Below are positions 37,623 to 50,300 of a DNA stretch of 64,000 bases, in pieces. Made by a program: the position numbers and the translations under genes. Position 1 is the stretch's first letter. Every line of letters begins with the position of its first letter. This DNA comes from Lagopus muta (Eukaryota; Chordata; Aves; Galliformes; Phasianidae). The stretch lies in assembly GCF_023343835.1 (NCBI RefSeq), contig NC_064443.1, positions 558,001 through 622,000 on the forward strand, read 5' to 3'. The notes below the pieces were generated by a model that searched no databases, had not been told where the DNA came from, and worked only from the letters and a program-made list of their open reading frames with translations.

Positions 37623-40600
37623 GATTTGTGCATTTAGGGAGGGGGAGGATCTGTTTGAGTTAAGATACCAGTTTCAGGTAAGAAAACAAAGCCCATCACC
37701 TTCTTGAATGGGTACTTCAGATTGGGTAACATTCATAGAATTAAATTACTGATAGTTTCTCTGAGGATCAGAACAGAGCTTGTTTGACCGCTACAGAGTC
37801 AGAAAGTTGCATCTTGTTTCACCTCTGGGAGACACACATAGCAAACAAGTTATATGCAAGCTTTTGTAAAAGGAAAGTAAATGGCAATTGTGACATTGCA
37901 TTCACCAAGAATTCCCCAACAGCCCACAAGCAGACAAGTGAATTGCTGTGCAGGTTCTACCCACATGAGCAGCAGCAGCTGACATTGCATGCAACTGAGT
38001 GTGTACGGTCATGTGGCACTTATTTATGCCAGTGACAGTAAATGGAAATAAATAATAAAGATTCCTTTTTTCACTTTACATGGTATCGATTTCTTGGCTT
38101 CCCTAACTCCATCTTTGCTGCAGCAAAACAAGTCACAAAGACAGGGAGTGCTGTCTAATTTCAAACATGTGCTTGCATCCAAAAAGAGAATACTCAGTGA
38201 AGGAAGGAAAAATGGAGGCATGAAAGAAAAGGCTCCTCGTGCTGTTTTAGCTGTGCTCAAGCAAGTGAGGACACCCTAAAGGCCAGGAAATAACTCCCTT
38301 AAAGCAGAGTACCTATAGACAACCCAAATATGCTGTTCCTCCATTGCTCAAGGCTTACCACTGAAAGATAACTGAAAATAAACTGAACTTGTTAGGAGAG
38401 AAAGGAAGATCCCATGTGAAGAGTCTATGGGCAGTCTTAGAAAGACAGCTTAGAAAGACATGCATTTCCATCAGTGCCCACATCAACCATGCACCAGCAG
38501 AGACTCAGGAGACCCTACAGAAGCTGTGAGAAGAGATTTGTCTCCACTGAGCACTCGTCCTTGGGATTCACAAGCACATGAAGGAGGAATCAGTGCACAC
38601 ACAGAATGGTCTGCGGGACAGTGGGTTTGGGAGGGCCTGCATTTAGAATTTCAGATCCTTCAGCTGAGTGAGAATTGTGCAGGATCCATGCTGCAGGCAG
38701 GAAGGATGCTTGCTGGCACCAGGAGATGCCTGGGTCCTGCTCTTATCCCTGTCACTCACCCACACTGTGCTGTCCCCTTGCAGGGGTCTGTGTCTAGTCT
38801 CCACTGAGCACATCAGGTGGTTAGAGGGAGATTATCCTGGCACGGCACCGCCAGCCTTCTGCTGGCTTTCTAGGAAACAGCTTTTTGATCTCCTACTGAA
38901 AACTGAAAAGCAAATTAAATGGTAATAAAACCTTAATAAAGAGCTACTCTTCTGCATTTTAATTAGTTGCTCATAGAAACCGAATACATCTAGTAGAGAA
39001 AGAAGATAAAAGCCAGCCAGGAAGTTGCTATGGCTTTGATGGAAGAGCTACTCCAGCAGCATAATCCTGTGGATCTATTAAGGTTTTAACATGAGGAGCG
39101 AGAATAGCTGCCGCCCCCACTGCTCCTAGAGCAAATCCCCCCTCCCAAGCCCACATGCCCTCAGGCATAATCCAGCCGAAAAGATTTTGCTAGCTGTCAT
39201 CTGATGGAACCTTCTTCACAGTGGAAAAATACACATGAAAAAAAACCATCAAAACAATAGTGCAGAGGAAGGTAGAAAAGCACTATCACAAATTCTGACC
39301 AAACCTAGGAGCAGAATCACAATGAATACATTTGTTTGATGGTAGTTTAGAAAGGCATTACACGTTAAAGCAAAGAAAAAACTTGCTACTCCATCCAGGG
39401 GCAGGCTGACAGCACTCAAGGAACAGCCCCTGGAGACGACGTGCTATGCCTCCTCTTCCAGGAAAGCCACCCCTCTGTGAGTGCCACACACAAAAATAGA
39501 AAAACCAGGCACTATCTGCAGCCTGCAGCGCTGCTGCAGAGACCTATTAAAGTATCTTAGAAGCCAATATCTAGTTTCAAAATTTTCTCCTCTCAGACCT
39601 CTGTTAACTGGGAGCCAACCCAGGGCAAGTCAGTAACTGCATGGCAAAGATGCAGTGAAATAGTGCTGTGAGAAATTCACTCCTCCCAGAGTGCCAGCAG
39701 TGGTTGGAATAATTTTATCTTGTAAATGGGAAGCAAAAATAACATGAATTTGTCAGTGTCATGCTGAGCACCTTCCTTAGAAGTACTGCAGGGTTCGGAA
39801 GAAAAGTTCCTGTTGGCTCCCTTGGGAGGAGAGAACCTGGAGCAAGGCTGAGCACAGAGCAAGCAAAGGACGGACGGGAGCGGAATGCATGGGATGCAGC
39901 CCAAGGCAGCCTCAGCCCTGATTTATGGCTCCTCATCTCATTTATCCAAGATCATGTGGCTGTGGGAGGATATGGGGTCCAGAAATCCCTGTCTGGGCCC
40001 TTGGCACTCTCCTCACTCTACCAAGGAGCCGATGACTGATGGCGGGAAATTTTGACCTTTTAACTCCATCTCACTTTTTAAAATTCCTGTGGTCACCACT
40101 GGTATCTCCTCTGCAGCAAACTCTTTCTCTTGCTCCTCCAAGAAGCCAAACAATGTACTGTAGTACAGTTTGGAGTGGGGCATAAATCTTCAGGCCCTTC
40201 TGCCTCTGGGAATGCTTCCAGCCCCGTGGCGTGACTCCAAGATCTTGCCCCCACCACCGGGGAGCCCCAGGTCACTGGACAAGCTCTTTGCCATCCTTGG
40301 AAGGGCAATGAGAATTCCCTGAAGCGTCCCATGGGGCCCGGGGCCACGCTTCCCAGAACTGGCGGCTGCTGACTCGGCCGAGCTCTTCCTAGAAACACTG
40401 GGCCTCTCTCTGCGGGCGACGGAGGCAGAGGAGGGGCAGGAAGGAGGGCGGCGGGGAGGAGGCTGCATCGCGCAGACCCTCTGGTGCTCCTGACATTCTG
40501 CTCTCTTTTCTCATGAGAAACCCAGAAGGGTTTATTTTTACCTTATTTTTAACTCTGGAGAGCACAGCAAGAAAGGGATGATGCCAGCTGCAGGCTGATA

Positions 40601-43600
40601 GCGGAGCTCCTGGCCCAGAACTTGCTCTCAGCTGCGAGTTTCCATCCACAAATCCAAGCTCCTGGACTGGAGATTGACTCTGCAAGAGGCCCAAGGCGTC
40701 ACACCAAACCTTCCTTTGCTGCGTGTTCTACCAGGAGCATCGTTAGTAACAAAACTCATAAAGAGGATGTTTGCCTCAAAACTGCAGCTTACACGAGGCT
40801 GAGCCTAACACAGCTCTGCCATCAGCTCCTCATGTGCTGGGCACAATGGTCATTTGCAAGTCCTGCCGTGTCACCATGTGTCTAACAGCTTTGCCACACT
40901 GTGGCCTTCTTGACCATCCTCATGGAGCCAGCCAGGTTCCTGATTCCACCCCGAGGAGCTACAGGCACATCCCACCCTAGAATAACTATGGGATTTGTTT
41001 CCAAGGAATAGATGTCTGCTGTGGGAGGCTGGCACGTCTGGCAGCAAGTTATTTTCTTGGCTAATCACGTCCAATTTCTCTTGCTTCAGAAAAGCTGTGC
41101 CAAGGTGATGGAGAAAGAACATGGCACCCGGTCCAGCTGCTCCTCTGGAGTTGGCCATGGACAGGCTGAGGGTTTTCAGACGGAAGCTCTCAGACTGGAA
41201 AATGACAGCCAGAAAAGACAGACCACAGTGGACGAGAACTAGGAGGTGAAAGAAAGCAAATAAGCTAACTGGGTTTCCCTGCTCTGATGGCACACATTCT
41301 ACCCTCATTCTTGGGCATTGTGATGAAAGGTGACAATCTTGCACTATTTGCAGTTTTTCCTGTCCTGTCCACAAGGTCACACTACACAGTGTGTTTATTT
41401 GACTTCTGTAAGGTCAAAGAGGAACATTTGGGTAGCACAGGAAGGTTACTATGGACTTTCAACTTGGCAATCTAAAACCAAGTGTTAAACAGTCACAATG
41501 AACAATATTTACTATTGTTTAAAGACATTAGAGAGGGCTTTTGGAGGAGAGGTGGCATTCAGTGTCACTGTGCATCCTTCTTAACAGCCTTTTAAAATTT
41601 ACTTGTTTATTAAAGGAAAGAGGAAAAAGAAGAAACCATTAAAATCTGGCCATTACTATGTTCCCAGAACACATCGCCCTGACTCCTAGTGCCTGAGAAG
41701 CCAGGCACATGCAGGGAGCTACTCACGTTGATCTGTGCTGAAGAATTCCAATCATTACTAGAATTTCTGTATTTTACTATGATTTTTATGGACCACTTAC
41801 CCGGGGGTACTATGCCACTGGGCTACTTTAAATAGCCAGGCAGAAGCTGCTGTAAGCAAGTCATGTGCAATGCTGTCTTTTCCATGGGAGCCAAAAAACC
41901 CACTGGCATGGCTTATCAGCACAGTTTATCTGGAAGCCTCAGCGTGCTGGAACGCCGTGTACTACATACCCTGTGCCACGGGTTGTAAAAGCAGGCCAGC
42001 AAGCTCACAAAGCATCTGAAAGGTGATCTTGCCCTACTCTCCCCATCCCTGAACTCCATGGTCTATTTGGTGACCTTCCTCTGTTTGCAATGGCCATGGG
42101 GTCAGAAATGGATCAGGAGCTTGACACCGGCCCACAGATAGGTCACACTCTTCCACTAGGAACAACTGCAAAGCCAAGTGGAGAACAAGCAGCAAAAATC
42201 CACCAGAGGCACCTCTGAAGGTCAGAGCGTGCTGGGTAAGAAGGACACGAGCTGATGCTGAAGTTCCACCAAGGCTGCCTCTGAAGAAACTGGCACTGAC
42301 TTTGACCCCACAGTGACACACTGCAGAGCCTGACTGCCCTCAGATGCAAGTCCCTTTCTCACGCAGGGAGGGAAGAAAAGATGTGACAAAATGCATGGAT
42401 GTCACTAGTGGCATCATCAGGCTGTCTTTCAAGCCACAGACTCGCAAGCTGGTTTCCATGGATCACTGCTAAGATTAATGGAAGATGAATAATTAGAGAT
42501 AGCTTACTGATGGCAAGCTTTGAGTTACGTTACGTTGAAAGTGGCGACAACACTACCCTAGATGACGAGTTGTGAACAGTTTCTCTGAGCTTTGCAATGC
42601 CTTGGGTGGGGGTGGACATTGGCACTCCTCCTCATCCCACCTAAATACAAAGTTATCTTCATTCCTTCCTCATTTACCTCTGGTTAAATTCCAAGCTGCC
42701 TCCCTATGTAATCGTCTCTAAAACAAAGAGTACAATAACAGACGCCAAACTCTCCCCAGACACCACTACAGGAAGAGTTAATCAAATGTTGAACACCCTT
42801 GGACTGCAACAAAGTCCTGCAAGTGGAAACGAGAAGCAGGAGAGCACCATATGAGCTTTAAGGACAGTTCTTGGCAGAAAATGGCACTGGGACTCCTCAC
42901 CGAACTACAACGAACCTGGTAGAAATCAACTTGTTGCATATATTAGCATAGGAGATATAAATGTATTTCTAATAGTCTTAGTGCTCCATAGAAGGTGTTC
43001 GAAATCTGTTCTTTAAGTTACAGTTGCTATAGTTTCAACAATAAAGTTGCAGGCACCACAGTTAAATTAACTTCTTCAGGCAGAACAGATGAGGTGCTTT
43101 TACTGACACGAGAGAAGGCGGTGCAGGAAGCACTCCAGGAAAGCCATTTTTTCTTTCTGTTTAGAAACTCCAGTTTTCCTTGCAAAAACAGGGAAATCTT
43201 GAGTCCCAGCAGCAAAAATAAAATGGATGAGGTTCCAACCTCCAGGATGCAAAACTGCACAAATCAAACGAGTAACTCTTCCTTCAGATACTGACCTCTT
43301 AGCACTATCACTACTGCCAATTTGCACGTGCAGTTGTACTCAGCTCTGGGAAATGGCTGTCCTTAATTCCTTCTTATTGCTACTCTCTCTTGCTTATGAG
43401 ACAACTGCAAAGCTCCCACTCCAGCCCGCACGTGTTCTTAGAAAACAGCTGATGAGCTGCACACAACGTGAATTCCTTCCCTCTTCATCCTGGACACTGC
43501 TTCTGCAGCCATCAAACCATGAAGAATACTCACATTTCAGGATGGTGATTAAACTGGAGCATTACTGCTGCAGGCTCTGACAGCATGCCCTGCATGATGG

Positions 43601-45221
43601 AGGTGTCAGAGAGGATGCATTTAGGGAGGGAAGCACAGGCCTGCAACAGGCTGTTGGAATCACCCCTGAGTTCCTGAAAAGCCAGGGAAAAATTGGGCCC
43701 TGGCACAGAGGATGGAGCTGCTCTCATCCTGAGCAGCCCTGCCAAGGACAGAGAGATGCTGTGAGCATTCATCAAGGTCACAGCACGGTTATCCGGCTGT
43801 GCTGCACGCCTGGCAGCTTTCAAAAATACCTGAATGTTTGGATGCAGTGTAAGGCATGGAGAGGAGCAAGCAGTCTGACATTACCTGGTGCCAGGGAAAT
43901 ACAACTGAATAGAGAACTCAATGTAAAAAACACACCAATTCACACACTTCTGTTGCCTTCTTTTCCCTGTTCTATTCAGGCCATATTCCACTCTCACCTT
44001 TCACAACTGCTCTTTTCACTCTTCACTCCCTACACTTCCTTCCTTTTCTACAGAAAGTGACTCCTAATCTGATTTCCAGACTTCACAGCTGCCCTTGGCT
44101 TCCCACTTTTACAGCATCCCCCTCCCTGTAAGCCATTTTCTACAAGGACTCCCAGCATCCTGTTTCCCCCAGTTCTTGGTCCTTGCTTTTTGGCTCCAAC
44201 ACAAATGCACACACATTTTCTAAATTAAAACGAATAGCTACTGCAAATACAACCAGTCATTTGCCTTACTTCATAACTCTTCATGATTAAAATAAAATTA
44301 AAATGCAACAGAAACTTTCCCCTTTTTACTGTTCTCCATCCCTTCTTTTATTTCTTTGGGGTTCTCAGCACTTGATCACAGAACCAAACTGAAAGTCATT
44401 CCAAACAGGCCCGGCCCATTCTCCTTTAACCTCTTCAGCCTCTGCTGTGTTTTTGCAGCAAACCACTCCTGTCACCTCTCAGGGCTCAGTTCTACACATC
44501 ACTGCTAACTACCTCTGTCCCATTAACAAAATGCAGAGCCTTTTCTCACAGAGCTGCTCTCCCTGCTGGGCTGATTGCCAAGATATTCAGAAGTTCTCCA
44601 CTGCCCGCTTTCATCCCACAGCTGCATCTCTCAAGTGGGGCAGCCGTGCAGTTTATCACACCAGCTCCCCTCTGCTCCAACAATCTTCAGCTTGCCAGGG
44701 GGTTTCTATGACCAAGACACGTGCAGAAAACCTTGGAAGCCTGAGCCAAGCAAATTACATCAATGCTCAGTGATGACAGTGCGCCAGTGCTAATTAATTC
44801 CCTGCCAATCAGTTTATCAGGAACACTCAGTTGTGTGCTCATCTTTCACTTCCCTCCTGTGTCTCCAATGCCCCACTTTGCCTTCCTCCCCTGCTGACAT
44901 GTCAGAGTCCCTTCTCTTCCCCTAAGTAGCTTAAAGAGGTGACAACAGCTCTAGGAAACAATGTAATATAAGCCATAATTAAAACACAGTGGTAAAAAGA
45001 GTGAGAAAGCACAGTATAGGCTTAAGGCATCAAATTAAGATGATTTAGATCCAGCCTGGAGCATCTTCATTGTTGCTCAACATGGAAACGTTGACCAGTG
45101 TCTATCTGGAACAGCAGCTGGAACAGTGCAATGCTGGAAAGTTACGTTCCTTCTCCTCCCTTTCTTAGGAAGGCTGGAGAAGTAAAACTGGATCCAAGAA
45201 CTCCTTCTTTCACAGTCAGAT

Positions 45222-45485
45222 AGTGATAGAACAAGGGGGAATGGCTTTAAACTAAAAGATGGGACATCTAGGTTAGATGTGAGGAAGAAATTCTTTACTC
45301 GGAGGGTGGTGAGGTGCTGAAACAGCTTGCCTGGAGAGGGTGTGGATGCCCCATCTCCCATGCATTCAAGACCAGGTTGGGTGGGATCCTGTGCAGGCTG
45401 ATCTAGTGGCTGGCCATGCCACCCATGACAGTGGGGCTGAAACCACATGATCTTCAAGTTCCCCTCCAGCCTAAGCCATTCTTCT
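45222..45485 (+). repeat. CR1 LINE 3' fragment
   Basis: GAACAAGGGGGAATGGCTTT, GTTAGATGTGAGGAAGAAAT, TTCTTTACTCGGAGGGTGGT and ATGATCTTCAAGTTCCCC are in plus-strand CR1 order. The terminal octamer repeat is decayed to CCATTCTTCTC. Confidence 0.87.
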
Positions 45486-46188
45486 CAGCTAGCACTGATC
45501 TGCCAACAGCTTTTTGGCAGGACGGTCCCTCCCATTGCCTTCCTTGCGCTCCATCCAGCCAGCAACCAGGCTCCTCCAGGAACTCAGAGCACAGAGCAGA
45601 ACGACCCACGTGCCAGCCCTGACCATGCAGCAGAGGCAGCTGATTGGAAGGGGAAATGCATTCTTTAAAGGAGAAGTCTTTTGCTGCTTCTTAGGATCTG
45701 GCTTCTGTGTAAAATGACACACAAAGAAACTCTTGCAACACGTAGACAGCAAGGAATTCAGATTAGGGAAGTACAGATAAGTGGAGACAGCTCTGAACCA
45801 AGCTGCAGATCCTCAAGCACATGCCATGAGATGAGCGCAACAGGCATGTACTAGGAGCTATGGGAAGAAATAAAACAAACCACCACCCCTGAAGAGCTGC
45901 TGAACTCTGCTTAAACTTTTTATTTGACGTAGATCATCTACATGATTTTAACACTTGACTTTTGAGCAGGGAGGGGAGGTGAATGGCTGCCAGCATAGCA
46001 AATGAACTCCTATCAGAAAAGGAAGAATCTGGACTAACTGACCCTGAATGGAAAAAAGAAACTAGAGCATTTTAAAGTGGTGAATTTAATTCAAAACTAT
46101 CAAAACTCAGAAGAGCCAAAAGCTCTCCTTTTACATCCTTACTACTGTCGTGCGTCTTAGATCTATTTTCAGTACTTCTCATTCACAT

Positions 46189-46205
46189 CACGTGGGTATA
46201 TAAAA
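46189..46205 (+). promoter_or_regulatory. E-box and TATA box pair, candidate unannotated promoter
   Basis: CACGTG (46189-46194) is followed two bases later by TATATAAAA (46197-46205). A start would fall near 46230. No open frame of note follows, so a non-coding RNA or chance is equally likely. Confidence 0.2.
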
Positions 46206-46731
46206 CGGTGGCAATGTACTTTAATAATCTTAAATCTCAGAGGTGTTGAGATCTGCTGTGAGCCCACAGCTCTACGTCTGAGCAGCAGCAGTGCTTGGTG
46301 CAGAGCTGGGAACACTGCTCCATGGGCTGCTTCCTGCTGCCAACCTGAAGAACAGTGATCAGGGATTACAACTTATCTGACTGAGACAAACTTGCATTTG
46401 ATTTACTGAGTGAAGCTTTCCAACGCTTCTCATCACATTCCTTTCATCTCCTCCTGGCTTGTGCACAGCCAAATGCTGCTGAACCTGAGAGGCCTTTGTC
46501 ATCCTGTGCAGAAGATGGGAAGCAGCACCCCAAGGTTGCACAGAACACAGTGGTGCTGAGCAGGGCCACTGCACAGATGGCAAATATTGCCTGACCTAAC
46601 CTGGATGGCTAGGAAAGATGAATAAAGCAGGAAAATACAGGGCAGTTTACTAAAGGTTTAGTTCATGACTCAACAGTCTAAAGTTTGCCCAAGAAAGGCT
46701 GGCAACCTGAAATGGATGTAAAAATAGTGTC

Positions 46732-46757
<26 letters not shown>
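46732..46757. repeat. Poly(T) tract of 26
   Basis: An uninterrupted T run, that is 26 A on the minus strand. No retroposed gene body was recognised next to it. Confidence 0.95.
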
Positions 46758-46763
<6 letters not shown>

Positions 46764-47370
46764 ACCAGAGCCAATCAAAACCACGTAACAAATCCACTGA
46801 ACTTCAGGTTGTTGCTGTGTTGCGTTGCAACATTTTGAAACTTCCCAGAATAAGGCTTTTGTCTGCAGGACGGAGCCATTTGCGCAAGGCAGAGATATGT
46901 CCAGCTGCTGGGAGCAAGCTCTGTGCACACAGAGCCACAGAGGTCAGTGCTCCTTGGCAGGCAGGAGCACTATGCTACACGTGTGTGCACACCCAGAGCA
47001 AAACGCACGCGCTTATTCATTAAATTGTACCACCAAACCCTTCAGCAAGAGAAAGCTGTGGTTGCAAACTTGTCATAGCAAGGAAACAAAAAGTAGGCAG
47101 TGCAGCTCTTCAGGGAAGAGGGAATGAAGGATGGGGGGTCTGCAGACTGGAATTATCCTGGCTCTGACGATTTTATGGTGGAGACAGGTGAAGCGAAACC
47201 TGAGCAGGGTAACTTTAGCCAGAGAGAGTGATAGAAATAAACAATGTTATTCCTGGAAAGAAGGGGTAGTAGCTGTCTCTCTGCCAAAGTGCACTCCAGC
47301 CCAGAGCCTATTAGCAGCAGATTCCTTCCTGCGCTCCACCTCCCAGTGCCAGGGCAACGGTCCCAGGTTT

Positions 47371-47378
47371 TGACGTCA
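47371..47378. promoter_or_regulatory. Perfect palindromic CRE (TGACGTCA)
   Basis: The full CREB/ATF palindrome occurs in unique sequence 24 kb downstream of CISH. One CpG-containing octamer by itself is weak evidence; an occasional chance match is expected in a window this size. Confidence 0.25.
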
Positions 47379-50300
47379 AAGCTGCCTTTTGTTTGTTGCA
47401 CAGACCTTCCCTTTGCAGGCCGAGCAGCCGGCAGCGCTGAAGCAGCGGGGCAGAGGGCTCTGCTGTGCTCAGAGCTGCTCTCACCACAAGCCTCCAAGGA
47501 TGGCCCTCTTCCCGCAGTACCAATTCCAGCCCGTCCAGCGGAAAGAAAATAGAGTTCAATATGTCTAAACTGTTTTAATCCTGAATTGCCCTTTACACTA
47601 ACCTTTCCATCAACTTGTACTGTGTATTATCTTTTGTGGTTTTATCTTGCGTTATTTAAATAGCAAGATCTGCAAGCGAGGACTCTTTTCATACACACGA
47701 GAGAAGACTGTAAATCTGCTTTGGAACCAACATGTATATTTGGAGAAAACCCTCAGAGAGACAGTGAGAAAATCTCCCAGCACTCCAGGACAGGACTCAG
47801 ATGCACACAATTTCAGAACAGCAGGAAGAACGAGGCCTCTTGTTATTAGGAAATGTCCAAACTGGTGGCTTCCCCAGGTGAGCAGAGGGCTCACAATGCC
47901 TTGTGCACGTACAACCATTCCTTGGCTTTCCCAGCCACAAGCTGCCCTGGGGCACAATGGCACTGCCAGGGCAGGCTTCTCCTGCTAAAGAGGCTCTTAA
48001 GGATGCAGCCAGAGCAGTTGCTGCAAGATTATGCCTCCTCTAATATAAATTCAATATACTCTATTCTGTTTCATAGCCTCTTTGTTTAAAGGCTGAAGAA
48101 TTCAGGTAAATGAACAGAGGTCAAGAAGAAATGGAAAAATGTAGTCACATAATACACAAAAGAAAAAACAGGGCTGGTGATCAGCTGCCATGTGTTTCCG
48201 AGAGTACATGCCAGCCTTCTCACATGCTCAGTGTTAAGATCTGACCACTTTCACAATGCTTCTCTTTGACAGCAGCAAACCTGACACTTGCTGAGCTAAT
48301 TCCCAGTGGTGCCCTCCTATTCCCCTGCTGCCCAGGCTGCCAGGTCCACCTCCCTCTTTTCCAGCAGTCCAAGACCCCCTCCCCACACAGCTGGGCTGCA
48401 GGCTCTCCTTTTCTTCCCTTTTGAAAGCTTAAAGCTGGGGACTTTCCATACCTTCCCTGTTTGCAGGATTCTCAAATTAGTGCTTAAACTCATGATTTTT
48501 GCATGAGTACTGCTGCTGGCTTCATCTGTCCATATCCAAGTGCACAACAGGGCTGTTACTTGCTGAGTGAGGCACAGGGCCATTGCTGCTGGGATGCAGC
48601 ATTCCTGGGCTATTATCAGTAACGAGATGAGCAGCATATGTTTCCCATGCTAGTGGAAAAAAAATATGAAAAAAAGACCTTTCCATCATCTTTGCTGTCT
48701 GAAGGACAGACTCGATGTCCTTAATTCCTAGTAAAGCATTAATTTGTGAAGCAGAGAATGCAAGCTACCGGCACCCCAGCAGAGCCTGCTCACCCTATGC
48801 CACACAGAAAACCACGCTTCGCAAAGAACCAGCCTGTGTCCAGTCTCTGCGACACCCCATCCAAGCCCAGCCAACCCAACGCTGCACAGCAGAGCTGTGA
48901 GGGGGAGGCTCTTTGAGGCCCATGGAACCACGCTCCCTCTGTCTTTCAGCCAGACTCTTAACACACATGCACAGAACCATGTGTCATGTTTCAGCTCTTG
49001 GAAGCTCCTTGCAGCGCTTCCAGGAAGTCCCATTGAACCCCAGGGAGAGGCCCGCTCCCTTCTGCTGGCCCTGTGATGAGCAGGACGGGCGATTTGTTGA
49101 GTGCAGGCCCAGGGGTGATGCCTGGTGCCAGGCCAGGGCCTGCCAGCTGCTGGGCCAAGCTGGGCCCTGCATGTAGTACAACGCCAGGCTGGGCTGCAGC
49201 TCTGGCTGAAACAAGCACTGCCTGGGGGTTCACTGGGGAGATACACAGAACTTCATGTGGCCTCATGCAGAGACACTTTCTCTAACATAAAGGCTTGAAA
49301 GAATTGAGCCTTGGGGATGACTAGCAACGTGAAGTTAATTTATGTCACACAGCACTGTCTAAAATCAGGCTACGATGCAGGAAAACTACTTCCTGGTATT
49401 GAAGAGACAGCTATTCCAGGAACTCAGCAGGGCCCTCCTGCTCCATCCAGGTGAACAGCACAGGGCTCATCAGAGGGGCTGAACCCTGTGCCAGGTCTTG
49501 GGAATCAATAGACTGAAGGGCTGTCAGGGTGGAGTGGCTGCAGGGGCCGCTTTTGGCCCTTAGGCTGCTGAGTCTGGAGGAAGTCATCCTTTCCAGGCTC
49601 TCCCCTGTCACCACAAGGGCTGGGAATCATCTTTTCTGAAAAAGAAAAGAAAATCATAGATTCTTATCTCATCGTGGGAGAGAATGATCAAGGCAGAGGT
49701 TCAAACAAAACACAGTACCCACAGGGAGCCAGAAGCAGTTCTCAAGACTGTAACGGCCACTGAAATGTCTGCCTTCAGCAGGCAGCTGGCCGCAGGGCAG
49801 GAGCTTTACTGTGCCTTCTTATGCTCTGCCAGCTCCCATCCCTGCCAGCACCCATCCTGTGCTTGGACAGCACAAGAGAGGCTGTGCGTTAGCCAGGGGC
49901 CTCATTCATGTCACTTCATTTGTAGGCATGGGCAGGGGAGTATTTCTCACACCACACCAAATGGCCACATAGCCAAACAAAATTCTCACCCTCCTCAGCA
50001 CCAAGCAGCGCCTTTGTGTCCAGCTGCTGTGACACATCACATTCATCCCGAAACAGGACAAGTGGCATGGAGCTCAGGCAGCTCAGGGCCACAGCCGCCT
50101 TGACTGCTCCATCTCTGTCACACTTTTTTGCTTGAGATGTTGGTGTAGAGAAGTAAGGAAATAGAAGTCCTGGGAGGAAGTGAGTCAGGAAACCTGCAGC
50201 CATTGCAGGGGAAGTGTGACTCAGAGCACACGGTGCTCACCGCTCCCCAACACCCTGGAGGAGGTGATAAGATTGTGCAATCCCCAAGATAGCTTGCTGC

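Larger units (their letters stand above)
36269..45221. other. Intergenic stretch with no recognised gene
   Basis: Contains a 29-A tract (36876-36904), a short tandem duplication ending in 21 A (37561-37622), a small GC-rich patch (40321-40480) and otherwise unique sequence. The longest frames (for example 40871-41380 minus) have no domain that I recognise and are not supported as genes. Confidence 0.6.
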
